The translations under genes were made by a program, and so were the position numbers. This document shows positions 48,437 to 57,412 of a stretch of 64,000 nt of DNA, in pieces; positions within the stretch are counted from its first letter, which is position 1; the number at the start of each line of letters is the position of its first letter. The stretch is from assembly GCA_951801675.1 (NCBI GenBank), contig CATONX010000001.1, positions 1 to 64,000 on the forward strand, written 5' to 3'. The DNA is from an uncultured Eubacteriales bacterium (lineage in GTDB: Bacteria; Bacillota; Clostridia; Oscillospirales; Acutalibacteraceae). Below the pieces are notes generated by a model, which worked only from the letters and a program-made list of their open reading frames with translations, was not told the origin of the DNA and did no database searches.

Positions 48437-49406
48437 CAGAAATCTCTCCTTTTTCCTTGTTTTCATCCTTCTTATCAAAATTAAGCCGCTTTTCCTCGAT
48501 TACCAGCGGACGCTTCATAATCCGGGTATTCATATTAAGAATATATTCACCCAAAAATCCAATAAAGAAAATCTGCACCGAGCCCATCAAGAATACCCCA
48601 ATCAAGATGGGTGCGGTTCCGGCTGGGAAGGTATTCCAGAAAATCAGCTTTAGAACAAGATAGACCAAAGCAATGAGAAAGCTGATAGCGGAAAAAACAA
48701 AACCAATAATCGTCGCCAGCCGCAGTACCACCTTGGTATAGGAGGTGATGCTCAGCATGGCGGCATCGTAAAGCTTATAGAAATTATTGCTGGTTTTACC
48801 GGCCCGGCGTTTGGGCTGCTCGTAAGGAATTTCCTTTCGCTTATAACCAAGTTCCGCTACGATCCCTCGCAAGAACGGAGCCGGATCATCGAGATTTCGC
48901 AGAACCTCAATAAAATCCCGGTCATATAGTCCGGATCCGGTAAAATGTTCGATTTGTTCCACATCGGAAAGTCTTTTGATTATTTTGTAATAGCAGCTGC
49001 GCAGCCAATACATGAGCTTGCTTTCCTTGCTGCTGGTTTTGATCCCAATGACGATTTTGTAGCCGTTCTCCCACTCTTTTACATAACGGGGAATCATCTC
49101 CACTGGATCCTGAAAGTCCGCCACCATTTCAATCACGCAATCTCCCGTAGCCTGCAACATGCCGTAATAGGGGGAATTGAACTGGCCAAAATTGCGGGCG
49201 TTGAAAATCGCTTTGATTTTTGGATTCTCTTTGCACAGCTGCTCCAGAATTGGGCGCGTTTGATCCTTAGAGTCGTTGTCGATAAAGATGAGCTCATAAT
49301 CGTATTGGGACAGCTCCGTTTCAAGGATGGAGATAACGGCCTGACTAATGGGTTGGACATTGGCCTCTTCGTTGTAGCAGGGGATCAACACACTGATTTT
49401 TTTCAT
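48420..49406 (-). CDS. GtrB-like polyprenyl-phosphate glycosyltransferase (GT2)
   Basis: A 328-aa protein; ATG 49406 overlaps the upstream stop (ATGA). The GT-A start KISVLIPCYNEEANVQPISQAV, ELIFIDNDSKDQT and the DXD-like EMVADFQDP are those of the dolichol-phosphate-mannose-synthase group. Two C-terminal transmembrane helices (about 232-300) and a charged tail follow. It should load the special sugar on to polyprenyl phosphate at the inner face, for GtrA to flip and the GT-C enzyme to use. Confidence 0.92.
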   Translation of the reverse strand: MKKISVLIPCYNEEANVQPISQAVISILETELSQYDYELIFIDNDSKDQTRPILEQLCKENPKIKAIFNARNFGQFNSPYYGMLQATGDCVIEMVADFQDPVEMIPRYVKEWENGYKIVIGIKTSSKESKLMYWLRSCYYKIIKRLSDVEQIEHFTGSGLYDRDFIEVLRNLDDPAPFLRGIVAELGYKRKEIPYEQPKRRAGKTSNNFYKLYDAAMLSITSYTKVVLRLATIIGFVFSAISFLIALVYLVLKLIFWNTFPAGTAPILIGVFLMGSVQIFFIGFLGEYILNMNTRIMKRPLVIEEKRLNFDKKDENKEKGEISDESQT

Positions 49407-50341
49407 TGCCCGTATTCCTCCTCTTTTCGAATGGTTGCCCGGATCCCATCAGCAAAGGAGAAGGTTTCCGTATAATTTCCGGCTGTTAAAGCAAGCAATC
49501 GGTCAATCACCGGCTGGATGGACAAAGCGCCCTCTTTGGCCTGTACAAACGTGCCGTACTCCAATGTTCCACGTTCTCCTACCGTTTTTTTGACCTCTTC
49601 CACAAAGGAACGAAGGGGACGGGTATCTTTGCTGGCAATATTCACAATTTGCGTACATGGATCGGTCGCCTTTTTCGCGTGGCGGTATAACTGGAACACC
49701 GCGTTGACCGCATCGTCGATATACATGAAATTCCACAAATGCCGGCAGGCGCTCAGAGACACCGTCTGGTCTTTGCGCAGATCCCGGATCAGGGTGGAGA
49801 TGATCGACCAAGGATGGTCGCCATATCCATAAACACTGAAAAAGCGCAGATGGTAATACGTCAGGCCAAGCTGTCCGCATAAAGGCGCGGCTTTCTGATA
49901 AAATTCCAGCTTTGCCTTGCCGTATTCATTAATGGGATGACAGGTAAGTCCCTCGTCCATTTTTGACTCGGTTACGCCGTATTCCACACGAGAGCCTGCG
50001 TCCATGAACACCCGGCATCCCAGTTTCGCCGCGGCCCGGACGCAATCGAGCGAGCCTGCTACGTTTTGCGCTTGTACAGCAGGCGAGTCGATTTCTTCCC
50101 GGTTTACGCCTCCCCAGGCAAAGTGAAAAAATCCGTCCGCCTTTCCGATGAACGGCACGCAGTCGAGAACATTGGAGAGGCTGCAGGGAACCGTAATCAG
50201 GTTCTCATGGCGGGGAAGGGTATCTGCGTGCTTGGAACCGGGCCGGACCAGCGCGTAAACCTTCGCGCCGTTTTCCAGGAAAACACGAGCCAGATTGCTG
50301 CCTAGAAAGCCGGTGGCCCCGGATATTACAATATGATCCAT
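49403..50341 (-). CDS. NAD(P)-dependent sugar epimerase/reductase (SDR) 1
   Basis: A 312-aa extended SDR. The nucleotide site is VISGATGFLGSNL; the catalytic pair is Y and K in INEYGKAK; AGSRVEYG supplies the Ser region. It resembles the paralogue at 51527 (similar HFAWGG/HFGWDG, SVYGYGDHPWS and LWNFMYIDD blocks). It probably reduces or epimerises the CDP-linked keto sugar after branching, in the place that YerF-like enzymes hold. Confidence 0.87.
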   Translation of the reverse strand: MDHIVISGATGFLGSNLARVFLENGAKVYALVRPGSKHADTLPRHENLITVPCSLSNVLDCVPFIGKADGFFHFAWGGVNREEIDSPAVQAQNVAGSLDCVRAAAKLGCRVFMDAGSRVEYGVTESKMDEGLTCHPINEYGKAKLEFYQKAAPLCGQLGLTYYHLRFFSVYGYGDHPWSIISTLIRDLRKDQTVSLSACRHLWNFMYIDDAVNAVFQLYRHAKKATDPCTQIVNIASKDTRPLRSFVEEVKKTVGERGTLEYGTFVQAKEGALSIQPVIDRLLALTAGNYTETFSFADGIRATIRKEEEYGQ

Positions 50342-50346
50342 AGCGG

Positions 50347-51522
50347 TTATATCTCCTCAATATAGTTGCTGCGCAGCGTGAAGATGGAAGTATCGCTGCC
50401 GAAACGGGAACGGATAATTCCGGCAATTTCCTCCGTATAACCCGGAGCGACGATCAGAATCGCATCCACGGGATTTTTGAGGGCATCGTCCGGCGAGAGA
50501 ATTGGAAGATGAGAGGTAGGGGCAAACAGGCCTTGCTTAAAAGGAGCGGAATCAATAATATAAGCAATCTTTGCACCCAAACGGGTAGTGGCAGCCAAGG
50601 TAAAGCCCTGGTGGCTGGCGCCCCAAATGGCGAGCGCCTTCCCTTTTTGATGCAGGGAATCCACCAATTGGTCTACCTGTTGCTGGATCCGATCACGGCT
50701 TGCCTTTAATCCGGATACATCCACCGGTAGAAAGTGCGGATGCACCTGCGTGGATTTGGGAATCTTTCTGGCGATCATAGAAAGGGTGTCCCGGTTGATC
50801 ATTTCCTCCTCCAAGACACGGAATCCGTTACGTTCCAGCAAATAACGCAGAGTATCGAAGGTATAATACGCCAGATGGTCACGGATGAGCTCGTAATAGC
50901 CGTCGTGTTCCAGGATATACTCCAGGCTTGGGACCGTCAGCAGTCCGATGCCATCGTCGGCGAGATTCTCATAGATGCACGAAAGCATACCATTAGGATC
51001 GGGCTGATGCTCCAAAAAGTTAAAAGATAAAAATACATCGTAAGGCCCGCCTGGCAGCACAGTCGCCTCATTCTCGGCAAATCCTTCCCATACGGAAAGC
51101 CCCTCTGTCTGCGCAATCTCCACCAGATCCTTTTTATGTTCAATCCCGTAGGCGGACACCGGAAATTCTCGCAGCACCTGCAAAAACTCACCGCGGCCGC
51201 AGCCAATCTCCATAACCTTTTTCCCCTGGAGCCGGTAGGTTTCAATCAGGTGCGTATACTGGCGCCGGCGAAGCTCCACCATAGTTGTCGAGAATCCGCC
51301 CGAACGGATGACGTCCCGGTAGTAGGAAACTGGTTCGCAGGAAAATTGCGTCAGGCCACAAGACGGGCATTGGCACAGCTGCAAAGAAATCCCGGCGTCC
51401 TGCGCAAGCTGAGATTGGTTTGGAATGTCCTGCGCGGATGCAGGCATGTTATCCAAGGTCATGAGTACATGGCCTTCGAGCGGCGTATGGCAGAGAAGAC
51501 AAGCCTTACAGGTACTCGACAT
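50347..51522 (-). CDS. SAM-dependent sugar C-methyltransferase (TylC3/EvaC-like)
   Basis: A 391-aa protein. N-terminal zinc-site Cys pairs (CKACLLC, CQCPSCG); a methyltransferase domain with KVMEIGCGRGEFLQVL (about 100-115) and FLSFNFLEHQPDP; and the C-terminal domain typical of NDP-sugar C-methyltransferases (AIWGASHQGFTLAATT, YIIDSAPFKQGLFAP). These enzymes methylate carbon next to a keto group of deoxysugars. Together with the TPP enzyme it suggests a heavily branched sugar. Confidence 0.9.
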   Translation of the reverse strand: MSSTCKACLLCHTPLEGHVLMTLDNMPASAQDIPNQSQLAQDAGISLQLCQCPSCGLTQFSCEPVSYYRDVIRSGGFSTTMVELRRRQYTHLIETYRLQGKKVMEIGCGRGEFLQVLREFPVSAYGIEHKKDLVEIAQTEGLSVWEGFAENEATVLPGGPYDVFLSFNFLEHQPDPNGMLSCIYENLADDGIGLLTVPSLEYILEHDGYYELIRDHLAYYTFDTLRYLLERNGFRVLEEEMINRDTLSMIARKIPKSTQVHPHFLPVDVSGLKASRDRIQQQVDQLVDSLHQKGKALAIWGASHQGFTLAATTRLGAKIAYIIDSAPFKQGLFAPTSHLPILSPDDALKNPVDAILIVAPGYTEEIAGIIRSRFGSDTSIFTLRSNYIEEI

Positions 51523-51526
51523 AGTG

Positions 51527-52450
51527 TTATGCTCCTTCTATCATTTTTTTAATTCCTTCTTCGAAAGAAGTCGTAGGTCTCCATCCGGTAATACGCATGA
51601 CCTTGGTAATATCCGGAATCAAATTTGCCGGTCCCTCTGCATTTGCAGGACGTTGCGCGTACTGATAGGAGCCATGCCCCTTGCATAGGCGATGTATCGT
51701 TTCAATGTATTCCCGTAGCGGGCGGGTTTCCTCCGCAAGTCCGGCAAGATTATAAAGAACACCGTGGGCTGAGAGCGGCTCGGGATGAGAGAGCAGCGCC
51801 AGCAAACCCTGTGCAAGATCGTCGATATAAAGGTAATTCCATAACTGCGTACATTCTCCAAGCAGCATGGTGCCCCCCTCCATGAAGGTGCGAATGCAGC
51901 TTGGGACAAGGGAATAAGGATGATCCCCGGGGCCATAGACGCTGAAGATCCGAGTGTGTATGTAGTCCATTCCCAGTTGCTCACATTTTGGGATTGCCAA
52001 GCTGCAGAAGTCCACTTTCGCCTTTCCATACTCCGATACGGGATGGCAGGGCGTATTTTCCGACATGGGTTCCCGGCAGATACCGTACTCTGCCTGGGAG
52101 CCGCTGAAAAGAAAGCGTTTGCAGCCGAGCCGGGAGACTCCCTCGAGCACCTGCATCGAATCGGTGACGTTTTTTTGCTGAATGGAACGTTTGGTGCGGT
52201 TTTCGCTGCCAGCGCCATCCCAACCGAAATGCAGACAAACGTCACAAGGCTCGGTTACCGCCGCGTCGATCCTCGAAAATTGCTCTAAGGCAAGCGGAAG
52301 AACCGTTAAATTCGAGTATCCCTGCGGAAGCTTTCCAAGGTGAAGGGAATGAGGGCGTACAGCAGCGATGACGCGATGCCCTTGTTCGAGCAGCCGAACG
52401 ATGACAGGAACCGCCAAAAAGCTGGTAGCGCCGGTAACAATTACATTCAT
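51527..52450 (-). CDS. NAD(P)-dependent sugar epimerase/reductase (SDR) 2
   Basis: A 307-aa extended SDR. VTGATSFLAVPVI is the slightly altered nucleotide loop, and VSEYGKAK holds the YxxxK pair; FSGSQAEYG gives the Ser region. It is a clear paralogue of the 49403-50341 protein in several blocks. One of the two may reduce the branched keto group and the other epimerise. The gene sits between the TPP enzyme and the C-methyltransferase. Confidence 0.86.
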   Translation of the reverse strand: MNVIVTGATSFLAVPVIVRLLEQGHRVIAAVRPHSLHLGKLPQGYSNLTVLPLALEQFSRIDAAVTEPCDVCLHFGWDGAGSENRTKRSIQQKNVTDSMQVLEGVSRLGCKRFLFSGSQAEYGICREPMSENTPCHPVSEYGKAKVDFCSLAIPKCEQLGMDYIHTRIFSVYGPGDHPYSLVPSCIRTFMEGGTMLLGECTQLWNYLYIDDLAQGLLALLSHPEPLSAHGVLYNLAGLAEETRPLREYIETIHRLCKGHGSYQYAQRPANAEGPANLIPDITKVMRITGWRPTTSFEEGIKKMIEGA

Positions 52451-52487
52451 ACACGATTCCTCCTGCCTTTGGGGAAAGATCGGGAGA

Positions 52488-54305
52488 TTAATGGCCCAAT
52501 GTGGGGATCAGCATGTTTCGTTCCAGTTCCTCTTTTGGAAGGAACGGGGCCAGATCCTCCAGCGGCGCGGAAACCAGGGTGCCGTCCGCAAGGCGCTTGG
52601 TGGCGGATTTGGGTTCAAACTTTTGCTCCAGTGAAACAAACACCTCGCAGATAGCCGGGCCTTTCTGCGCCAAGGTTTCCTCGATGGCCTTACTAAGCTC
52701 CTCGTTGCTCTTTGCGCAGGTGTAGGGATAGCCGTAAGCCGGGGCAAGCTTGGACATGTCCGGGAAGCTCAGATCCCCGCTGTCCACGCCGATGCCCACC
52801 AGCGGCTCCCCGAAGAAGTTCTTCTGGGTCTGGCGGATGGAATGATAGCCCCCGTTGTTGATGAGGAAAATCTTTATGGGCATTTGGTGGTGGATGATGG
52901 TTTGCAGCTCCTGGATGTTCATCTGAAGGCTGCCGTCGCCGGTGACGCAGATCAGGTCCTGACTGTGGTCAGCCACGCAGGCGCCGATGACGGCGGGCAG
53001 ATCGTACCCCATGGAGGCGATGGCGGAATTGATGATGAACCGCTGGCCCTTCTTGATTTCATAGCCGTGGCTTCCTACCACGCAGGCGGAGCCGTTGCCC
53101 ACCACCGTGATCTGATTTTCCTTTAAGCGGCGGCTGAGTTCTTTGATCAGGCAGTAGACGTTGGCAAGCCCCTCTTGCTCATAGTGCTTTTTCTGCACCA
53201 CCGGATAGTCCCGCTTCCAGCTCTGGCAGCGGGAAATCCAGTCGGGCCCATGAAACAGGGGTTCTCCCCCGGGAAGAGCCGCGTCCAGCTTTTCGAGCAG
53301 GTCCTTGGCGTCGGCATGAACCGGCAGGTCCACATGCAGCGTGGGCTTTTTGAGTTCCTCGGCGTCCACGTCTTCCATAATCACATAGGCTTCTCTGGCC
53401 CAGGTCTGGTAGTTATACCCCACCTGGCGGATGCTTAGACGGCTGCCGATGGAGAGAACCAAGTCGCTGTTTTGCACGGCAAAGTTGCCCGCCCGGTCCC
53501 CCATGATGCCGCCCCGGCCCACGTACAGGGGATGGTCGTCGTACATGGCGTCGATGCTGTTCCACCCGGTGACCACCGGGATGCCCAGCTTTTCCACCAC
53601 CCGGCAGAAGGCGTCGAACCCGCCGGAGATGCGAATGCCGTTGCCCGCGTAAAAAACCGGGCGTTTGGCCTCCTTTACCTTTTGCAGGATGGTCGCAACC
53701 GTCTCCTTGCTCACCGGAGGAGGAAGCTCCTTTTCATATTCCTTGGGGTCGTACCCCTCCAAATCATCCGTTTCAATGTATCCGCCCTGGATGTTGAGCG
53801 GGATGTCCAGCCAGCAGGGACCTGGACGGCCGTGCTGGGCGATGAACAGCGCCTTTTCCAGACAATAGCGGATGCGCTTGGCGTCCACCACCATTTCACT
53901 GTATTTGGTCATGCAGCCGATGGCCTTGACGATGTCAAACTCCTGGTCCCCCATCGCCCGGATTTGAAGCCCCGTGCTGCGCGCAGTGGTATCGTACCGC
54001 ACCTGGCCGGAGAGAATGAGCATGGGAATGGAATCCAGATATCCCCCCAGCACTCCCGTGATGGCGTTGGAGCCGCCCGGGCCGGTGGTCACGCATACGG
54101 CCGCGATCTTATTGTGGATGCGCGCATAGCTTTCCGCCGCGATGGCACAGGCCTGCTCGTGGTGATTATAGATGCACGTGAGCCCTTCCTGGTGGCCCAA
54201 AGCGTCGTTTAAATGCATGGCGCCGCCGCCGGTGACGGTAAAGACGTGGGAAATCCCATGGCGCACCAGAAAATCGGAAATGTAGTTGGATACTTTGATT
54301 CTCAT
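52488..54305 (-). CDS. Thiamine-diphosphate enzyme, acetolactate-synthase-like (YerE-type sugar branching)
   Basis: A 605-aa protein. I start at ATG 54305 (MRIKVSNYISDFLVRHGI) where the family begins; its ribosome site is weak. Pyrimidine domain with the catalytic Glu in HHEQACAIAAESYAR; central domain; PP domain with the GDGSLQMNIQEL to NNGGYHS metal motif. Acetolactate synthases share this fold, but the neighbours are CDP-sugar genes. YerE of Yersinia is a related enzyme that adds a two-carbon acetyl unit from pyruvate to a CDP-4-keto-3,6-dideoxyhexose. That reaction is the most likely here; plain acetolactate synthase is the alternative. Confidence 0.85.
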   Translation of the reverse strand: MRIKVSNYISDFLVRHGISHVFTVTGGGAMHLNDALGHQEGLTCIYNHHEQACAIAAESYARIHNKIAAVCVTTGPGGSNAITGVLGGYLDSIPMLILSGQVRYDTTARSTGLQIRAMGDQEFDIVKAIGCMTKYSEMVVDAKRIRYCLEKALFIAQHGRPGPCWLDIPLNIQGGYIETDDLEGYDPKEYEKELPPPVSKETVATILQKVKEAKRPVFYAGNGIRISGGFDAFCRVVEKLGIPVVTGWNSIDAMYDDHPLYVGRGGIMGDRAGNFAVQNSDLVLSIGSRLSIRQVGYNYQTWAREAYVIMEDVDAEELKKPTLHVDLPVHADAKDLLEKLDAALPGGEPLFHGPDWISRCQSWKRDYPVVQKKHYEQEGLANVYCLIKELSRRLKENQITVVGNGSACVVGSHGYEIKKGQRFIINSAIASMGYDLPAVIGACVADHSQDLICVTGDGSLQMNIQELQTIIHHQMPIKIFLINNGGYHSIRQTQKNFFGEPLVGIGVDSGDLSFPDMSKLAPAYGYPYTCAKSNEELSKAIEETLAQKGPAICEVFVSLEQKFEPKSATKRLADGTLVSAPLEDLAPFLPKEELERNMLIPTLGH

Positions 54306-54581
54306 AAAAACCGCCGTTTCTCCAGCGACCGAGAGGATAAGGAAACCGACTGTCCCCGAGCCGCTGGAAAGGGACGGCGGTTTTTTTGCGCATAAAGACA
54401 CAAAGCGCAGCGGATGTGTCTGGGCATGGAAGGAGCCTTCGAAGAAGGGCTCCCGCCGTTTCTATGGCGTTTTTGCACGAAAACCCGGCCAATTTGCCGC
54501 AGAGTGGGGCAAAACAAACAGGGTCAAGACAAGCAGAGTGCCGAAAGGCTCTCAAAAGAGGCCCTTCGGCAGAGAAAACGG

Positions 54582-55013
54582 TTATTTAAACGCCCAGAAT
54601 TTGTTGAGCAAGAAATTTAACGGAATGGTCAAAAGCAGATTGATAATCGGCGCGATCATCTCGGACACATTCCAGTAATGCACCAGCACGAAAAGAAACC
54701 CGGTTCCCAGCAGGAAGGTGCTCCCATAGGAAACGAATACCTTGATGAAAGATTTGCCGTGCTTGCGGTCCTTTTTCTGAAAGACAAATTTGCTGTTCCA
54801 AATATAGGCGTTGATAACGCTGATGACGAAGCCCAGGGTGTTGGCCAGAATATAGTGCTCCACCCCAAAGAGCAGCACCACCGCGTAATAGACCGCCAGG
54901 CTGATGAGCGTGTTGGACACGCCCACCAGGCCGAACTTGACAAACTGCCAGACAAATCTCCAGAAATCTTCCTTGCTGTGGATATTACATCTGTCCAAGA
55001 GGCGCTTCATCAT
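54582..55013 (-). CDS. GtrA-family membrane protein
   Basis: A 143-aa protein with four transmembrane helices. ATG 55013 overlaps the upstream stop. QFVKFGLVGVSNTLISLAVYY, NTLGFVISVINAYIWNSKFVF and the C-terminal NFLLNKFWAFK are GtrA signatures. GtrA proteins are thought to flip polyprenyl-phosphate sugars. The gene is followed by 276 bp without an evident gene (54306-54581). Confidence 0.92.
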   Translation of the reverse strand: MMKRLLDRCNIHSKEDFWRFVWQFVKFGLVGVSNTLISLAVYYAVVLLFGVEHYILANTLGFVISVINAYIWNSKFVFQKKDRKHGKSFIKVFVSYGSTFLLGTGFLFVLVHYWNVSEMIAPIINLLLTIPLNFLLNKFWAFK

Positions 55014-56350
55014 GCCGTTACCGCTTCCTTGATGGTTTTGGCCATGTAGTCGATCATCTCATCGGTCATGCCCGGGTAAACGCCTACCCAGAAGGTGTCG
55101 TTCATGATCCGGTCGGTTTCCTTCAAGTCCCCGACAATGCGGTAGCCCCTGCCGGTTTTGCGCATCTCGTCAAAGCAGGGGTGTTTGGTTAGATTGCCGG
55201 CGAAGAGCATCCGCGTCTGCACGCCCTTGCTTTCCACATACTGCACCACCTGGTTGCGGTCCACCCCTTCCTTGCAGGTCAGGAGGAACCCGAACCAGCT
55301 GGGACGAGAATGCGCGCAGGCCTCAGGCAGAATCAGCTTGTCCGAAACGTCCTGCAGCGCCGCTTTGAGCCGGTCAAAATTATGCCGGCGCTTTTCCACA
55401 AAGGAGGGGAACTTTTTTAACTGGGCCACTCCCACGGCCGCCTGCATGTCGGTGGCCTTGAGGTTATAGCCGAAGTGGGAGTAGACGTACTTGTGGTCAT
55501 ATCCCAGCGGCAGCTCGCCGTACTGCTTGTCGAAGCGGTGCTGGCAGAGGTTGTCCCGGCCGGAGGGGCAGATGCAGTCTCGTCCCCAGTCCCGGAAGGA
55601 GCGGATGAGCTTATGAAGCAGCGGGTCGTCGGTATACACCGCGCCGCCTTCCCCCATGGTCATGTGGTGAGGGGGATAGAAGCTGGAGGTGCCGATGTCC
55701 CCGATGGTGCCGGTGAACTTTTCCACCCCATCGATGGTGTATTTAGAGCCCAGGGCGTCGCAATTGTCTTCGATGAGCCACAGGCCATGCTGGTCGCAGA
55801 ACTCCTTGACCGCTTTCAGGTCAAAGGGATTGCCCAGAGTATGGGCTGCCATGACCGCCTTGGTCTTGCCGGACAAGGCCTTCTCCAGCATGGACACGTC
55901 CAGGTTATACTGGGGGATGGTCATGTCGATAAAGACCGGGACGGCGCCGTACTGAATCACCGGGGCCACCGTGGTGGGAAAGCCCGCCGCCACCGTGATC
56001 ACCTCGTCGCCCGGGCGGATGGCCCGTTCGCCAAGAAGAGGGGAGGTGAGCGCCATGAAAGCGATCAGGTTTGCCGAAGAGCCGGAGTTGACCAGGGAGC
56101 AGTACTTAACGCCCAGGTATTCGGCAAACTGCGCCTCGAACTGGTCGGTATACCGTCCGGCGGTCAGCCAGAATTCCAGAGCGCTGTCCACCAGGTTGAC
56201 CATTTCTTCCTGGTCGTACACCCTGGAAGCATAGGGAATCCGCTGGCCCTCCTCAAAGGGCTTCTTCTGGTTGTGAAACCGGTCGCAGTACGCGGCCACC
56301 ATCTCTAAAATCTGTTCCTTTGCCTGTCCTTCGGTCTTATTTTCAAACAT
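55010..56350 (-). CDS. rfbH: RfbH: CDP-6-deoxy-4-keto-glucose 3-dehydratase (E1)
   Basis: A 446-aa aminotransferase-fold enzyme. In place of the PLP-binding Lys it has His in SFYPPHHMTMGEGGA, the hallmark of E1/DdhC enzymes that work with PMP. Cys of an Fe-S cluster stand in RDCICPSGRDNLCQHRF. It removes the 3-hydroxyl of CDP-4-keto-6-deoxyglucose, with a reductase partner (DdhD/RfbI type) that is not in the window. The product is the CDP-4-keto-3,6-dideoxy sugar of paratose, abequose and yersiniose pathways. Confidence 0.95.
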   Translation of the reverse strand: MFENKTEGQAKEQILEMVAAYCDRFHNQKKPFEEGQRIPYASRVYDQEEMVNLVDSALEFWLTAGRYTDQFEAQFAEYLGVKYCSLVNSGSSANLIAFMALTSPLLGERAIRPGDEVITVAAGFPTTVAPVIQYGAVPVFIDMTIPQYNLDVSMLEKALSGKTKAVMAAHTLGNPFDLKAVKEFCDQHGLWLIEDNCDALGSKYTIDGVEKFTGTIGDIGTSSFYPPHHMTMGEGGAVYTDDPLLHKLIRSFRDWGRDCICPSGRDNLCQHRFDKQYGELPLGYDHKYVYSHFGYNLKATDMQAAVGVAQLKKFPSFVEKRRHNFDRLKAALQDVSDKLILPEACAHSRPSWFGFLLTCKEGVDRNQVVQYVESKGVQTRMLFAGNLTKHPCFDEMRKTGRGYRIVGDLKETDRIMNDTFWVGVYPGMTDEMIDYMAKTIKEAVTA

Positions 56351-56353
56351 AGC

Positions 56354-57412
56354 TTACTCCTGTTCTCCATAAAATTCTGCGATCTGCTTTTGCATACAGG
56401 CGGACACGTCGCCGCCCGCCAAATACACCTTCGTCCACTCCACTGTCTTCTCCACCGCCTTCGCCACATGCCAGCGGGGCTTCCAGCCGAAGTCAGCCTT
56501 GAGCTTGGAGCAGTCGAGCTTTAAGAAATTGGCCTCGTGGGGGCCGCCTACCGACTTGTTGACCCATTTGACCCCGTTTCCCCACTTCTCGCAGAAAAGG
56601 GAAACCAGATCCCCGGTGGTGACGCAGTCGCATTCGTCTGGTCCTACGTTATAGTATCCCGCAAATTTTTCCATTTCATACTGCCGTTGCGCGATCATCA
56701 GATAGGCGCATAGCGGCTCGAGCACATGCTGGTAGGGGCGGGTGGAATGGGGGTTTCGCACCACGATGTCCTCGCCCTTTTCCACTGCGCGCACGCAGTC
56801 GGGGATAATGCGGTCGTTGGCAAAGTCCCCGCCGCCGATGACGTTGCCGGCCCGTGCGGTGGAGATGGCCACCCGCCCATCGGCAAAGAAGGAGTTTTTA
56901 TAGCTGTGGGTCACCAGCTCCGAGCAGGACTTGGAGTTGGAATACGGGTCGAAGCCGTCGAGGGGTTCGTTCTCCCGGTAGCCCCAAACCCACTCGTTGT
57001 TGTGATAGACCTTGTCGGTGGTCACGTTGAGGAAGGAAACCACGCTGTCGCTTTCCCGCACGCACTCGAGAATGTTCACCGTGCCCATCACGTTGGTTTC
57101 ATAGGTATAGACCGGTTCCTTATACGAATCGCGCACAATGGGCTGGGCCGCCAGATGCAGCACGATCTCCGGCCTCGCCATAGCGAACACCTCCCGCAGC
57201 CGGGGCAGGTCCCGGATGTCCCCGATGATAGAGACCATCTGCTCGGAAATGCCCGAGAGGTCGAAAAGATTGGGCTCGGTGGGAGGGACCAGGGAATACC
57301 CCGTTACCTTTGCGCCCGCGTCAATGAGCATTTTGCACAACCAAGTGCCCTTAAAACCGGTGTGCCCGGTGACCAGCACCTTTTTGTCCTTATAAAAAGA
57401 GGGATCAAACAT
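56354..57412 (-). CDS. rfbG: RfbG: CDP-glucose 4,6-dehydratase
   Basis: A 352-aa protein. ATG 57412 overlaps the rfbF stop by one base (TGATG). SDR motifs: VLVTGHTGFKGTWL, HLAAQPIVRDSY, TTDKVYHN and the catalytic Tyr/Lys in DPYSNSK; ARAGNVIGGGDFANDRIIPD is typical of the subfamily. It turns CDP-glucose into CDP-4-keto-6-deoxyglucose. Confidence 0.95.
   Translation of the reverse strand: MFDPSFYKDKKVLVTGHTGFKGTWLCKMLIDAGAKVTGYSLVPPTEPNLFDLSGISEQMVSIIGDIRDLPRLREVFAMARPEIVLHLAAQPIVRDSYKEPVYTYETNVMGTVNILECVRESDSVVSFLNVTTDKVYHNNEWVWGYRENEPLDGFDPYSNSKSCSELVTHSYKNSFFADGRVAISTARAGNVIGGGDFANDRIIPDCVRAVEKGEDIVVRNPHSTRPYQHVLEPLCAYLMIAQRQYEMEKFAGYYNVGPDECDCVTTGDLVSLFCEKWGNGVKWVNKSVGGPHEANFLKLDCSKLKADFGWKPRWHVAKAVEKTVEWTKVYLAGGDVSACMQKQIAEFYGEQE

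Noticed and set aside
52488-54305. Plain acetolactate synthase (ilvB)
   Set aside because: There is no small subunit or ilv gene, and it is embedded in CDP-sugar genes; YerE-type branching fits better, though it is not proven.
54306-54581. Small frames between the ThDP enzyme and gtrA
   Set aside because: None has a ribosome site or a family pattern. I see no gene there.
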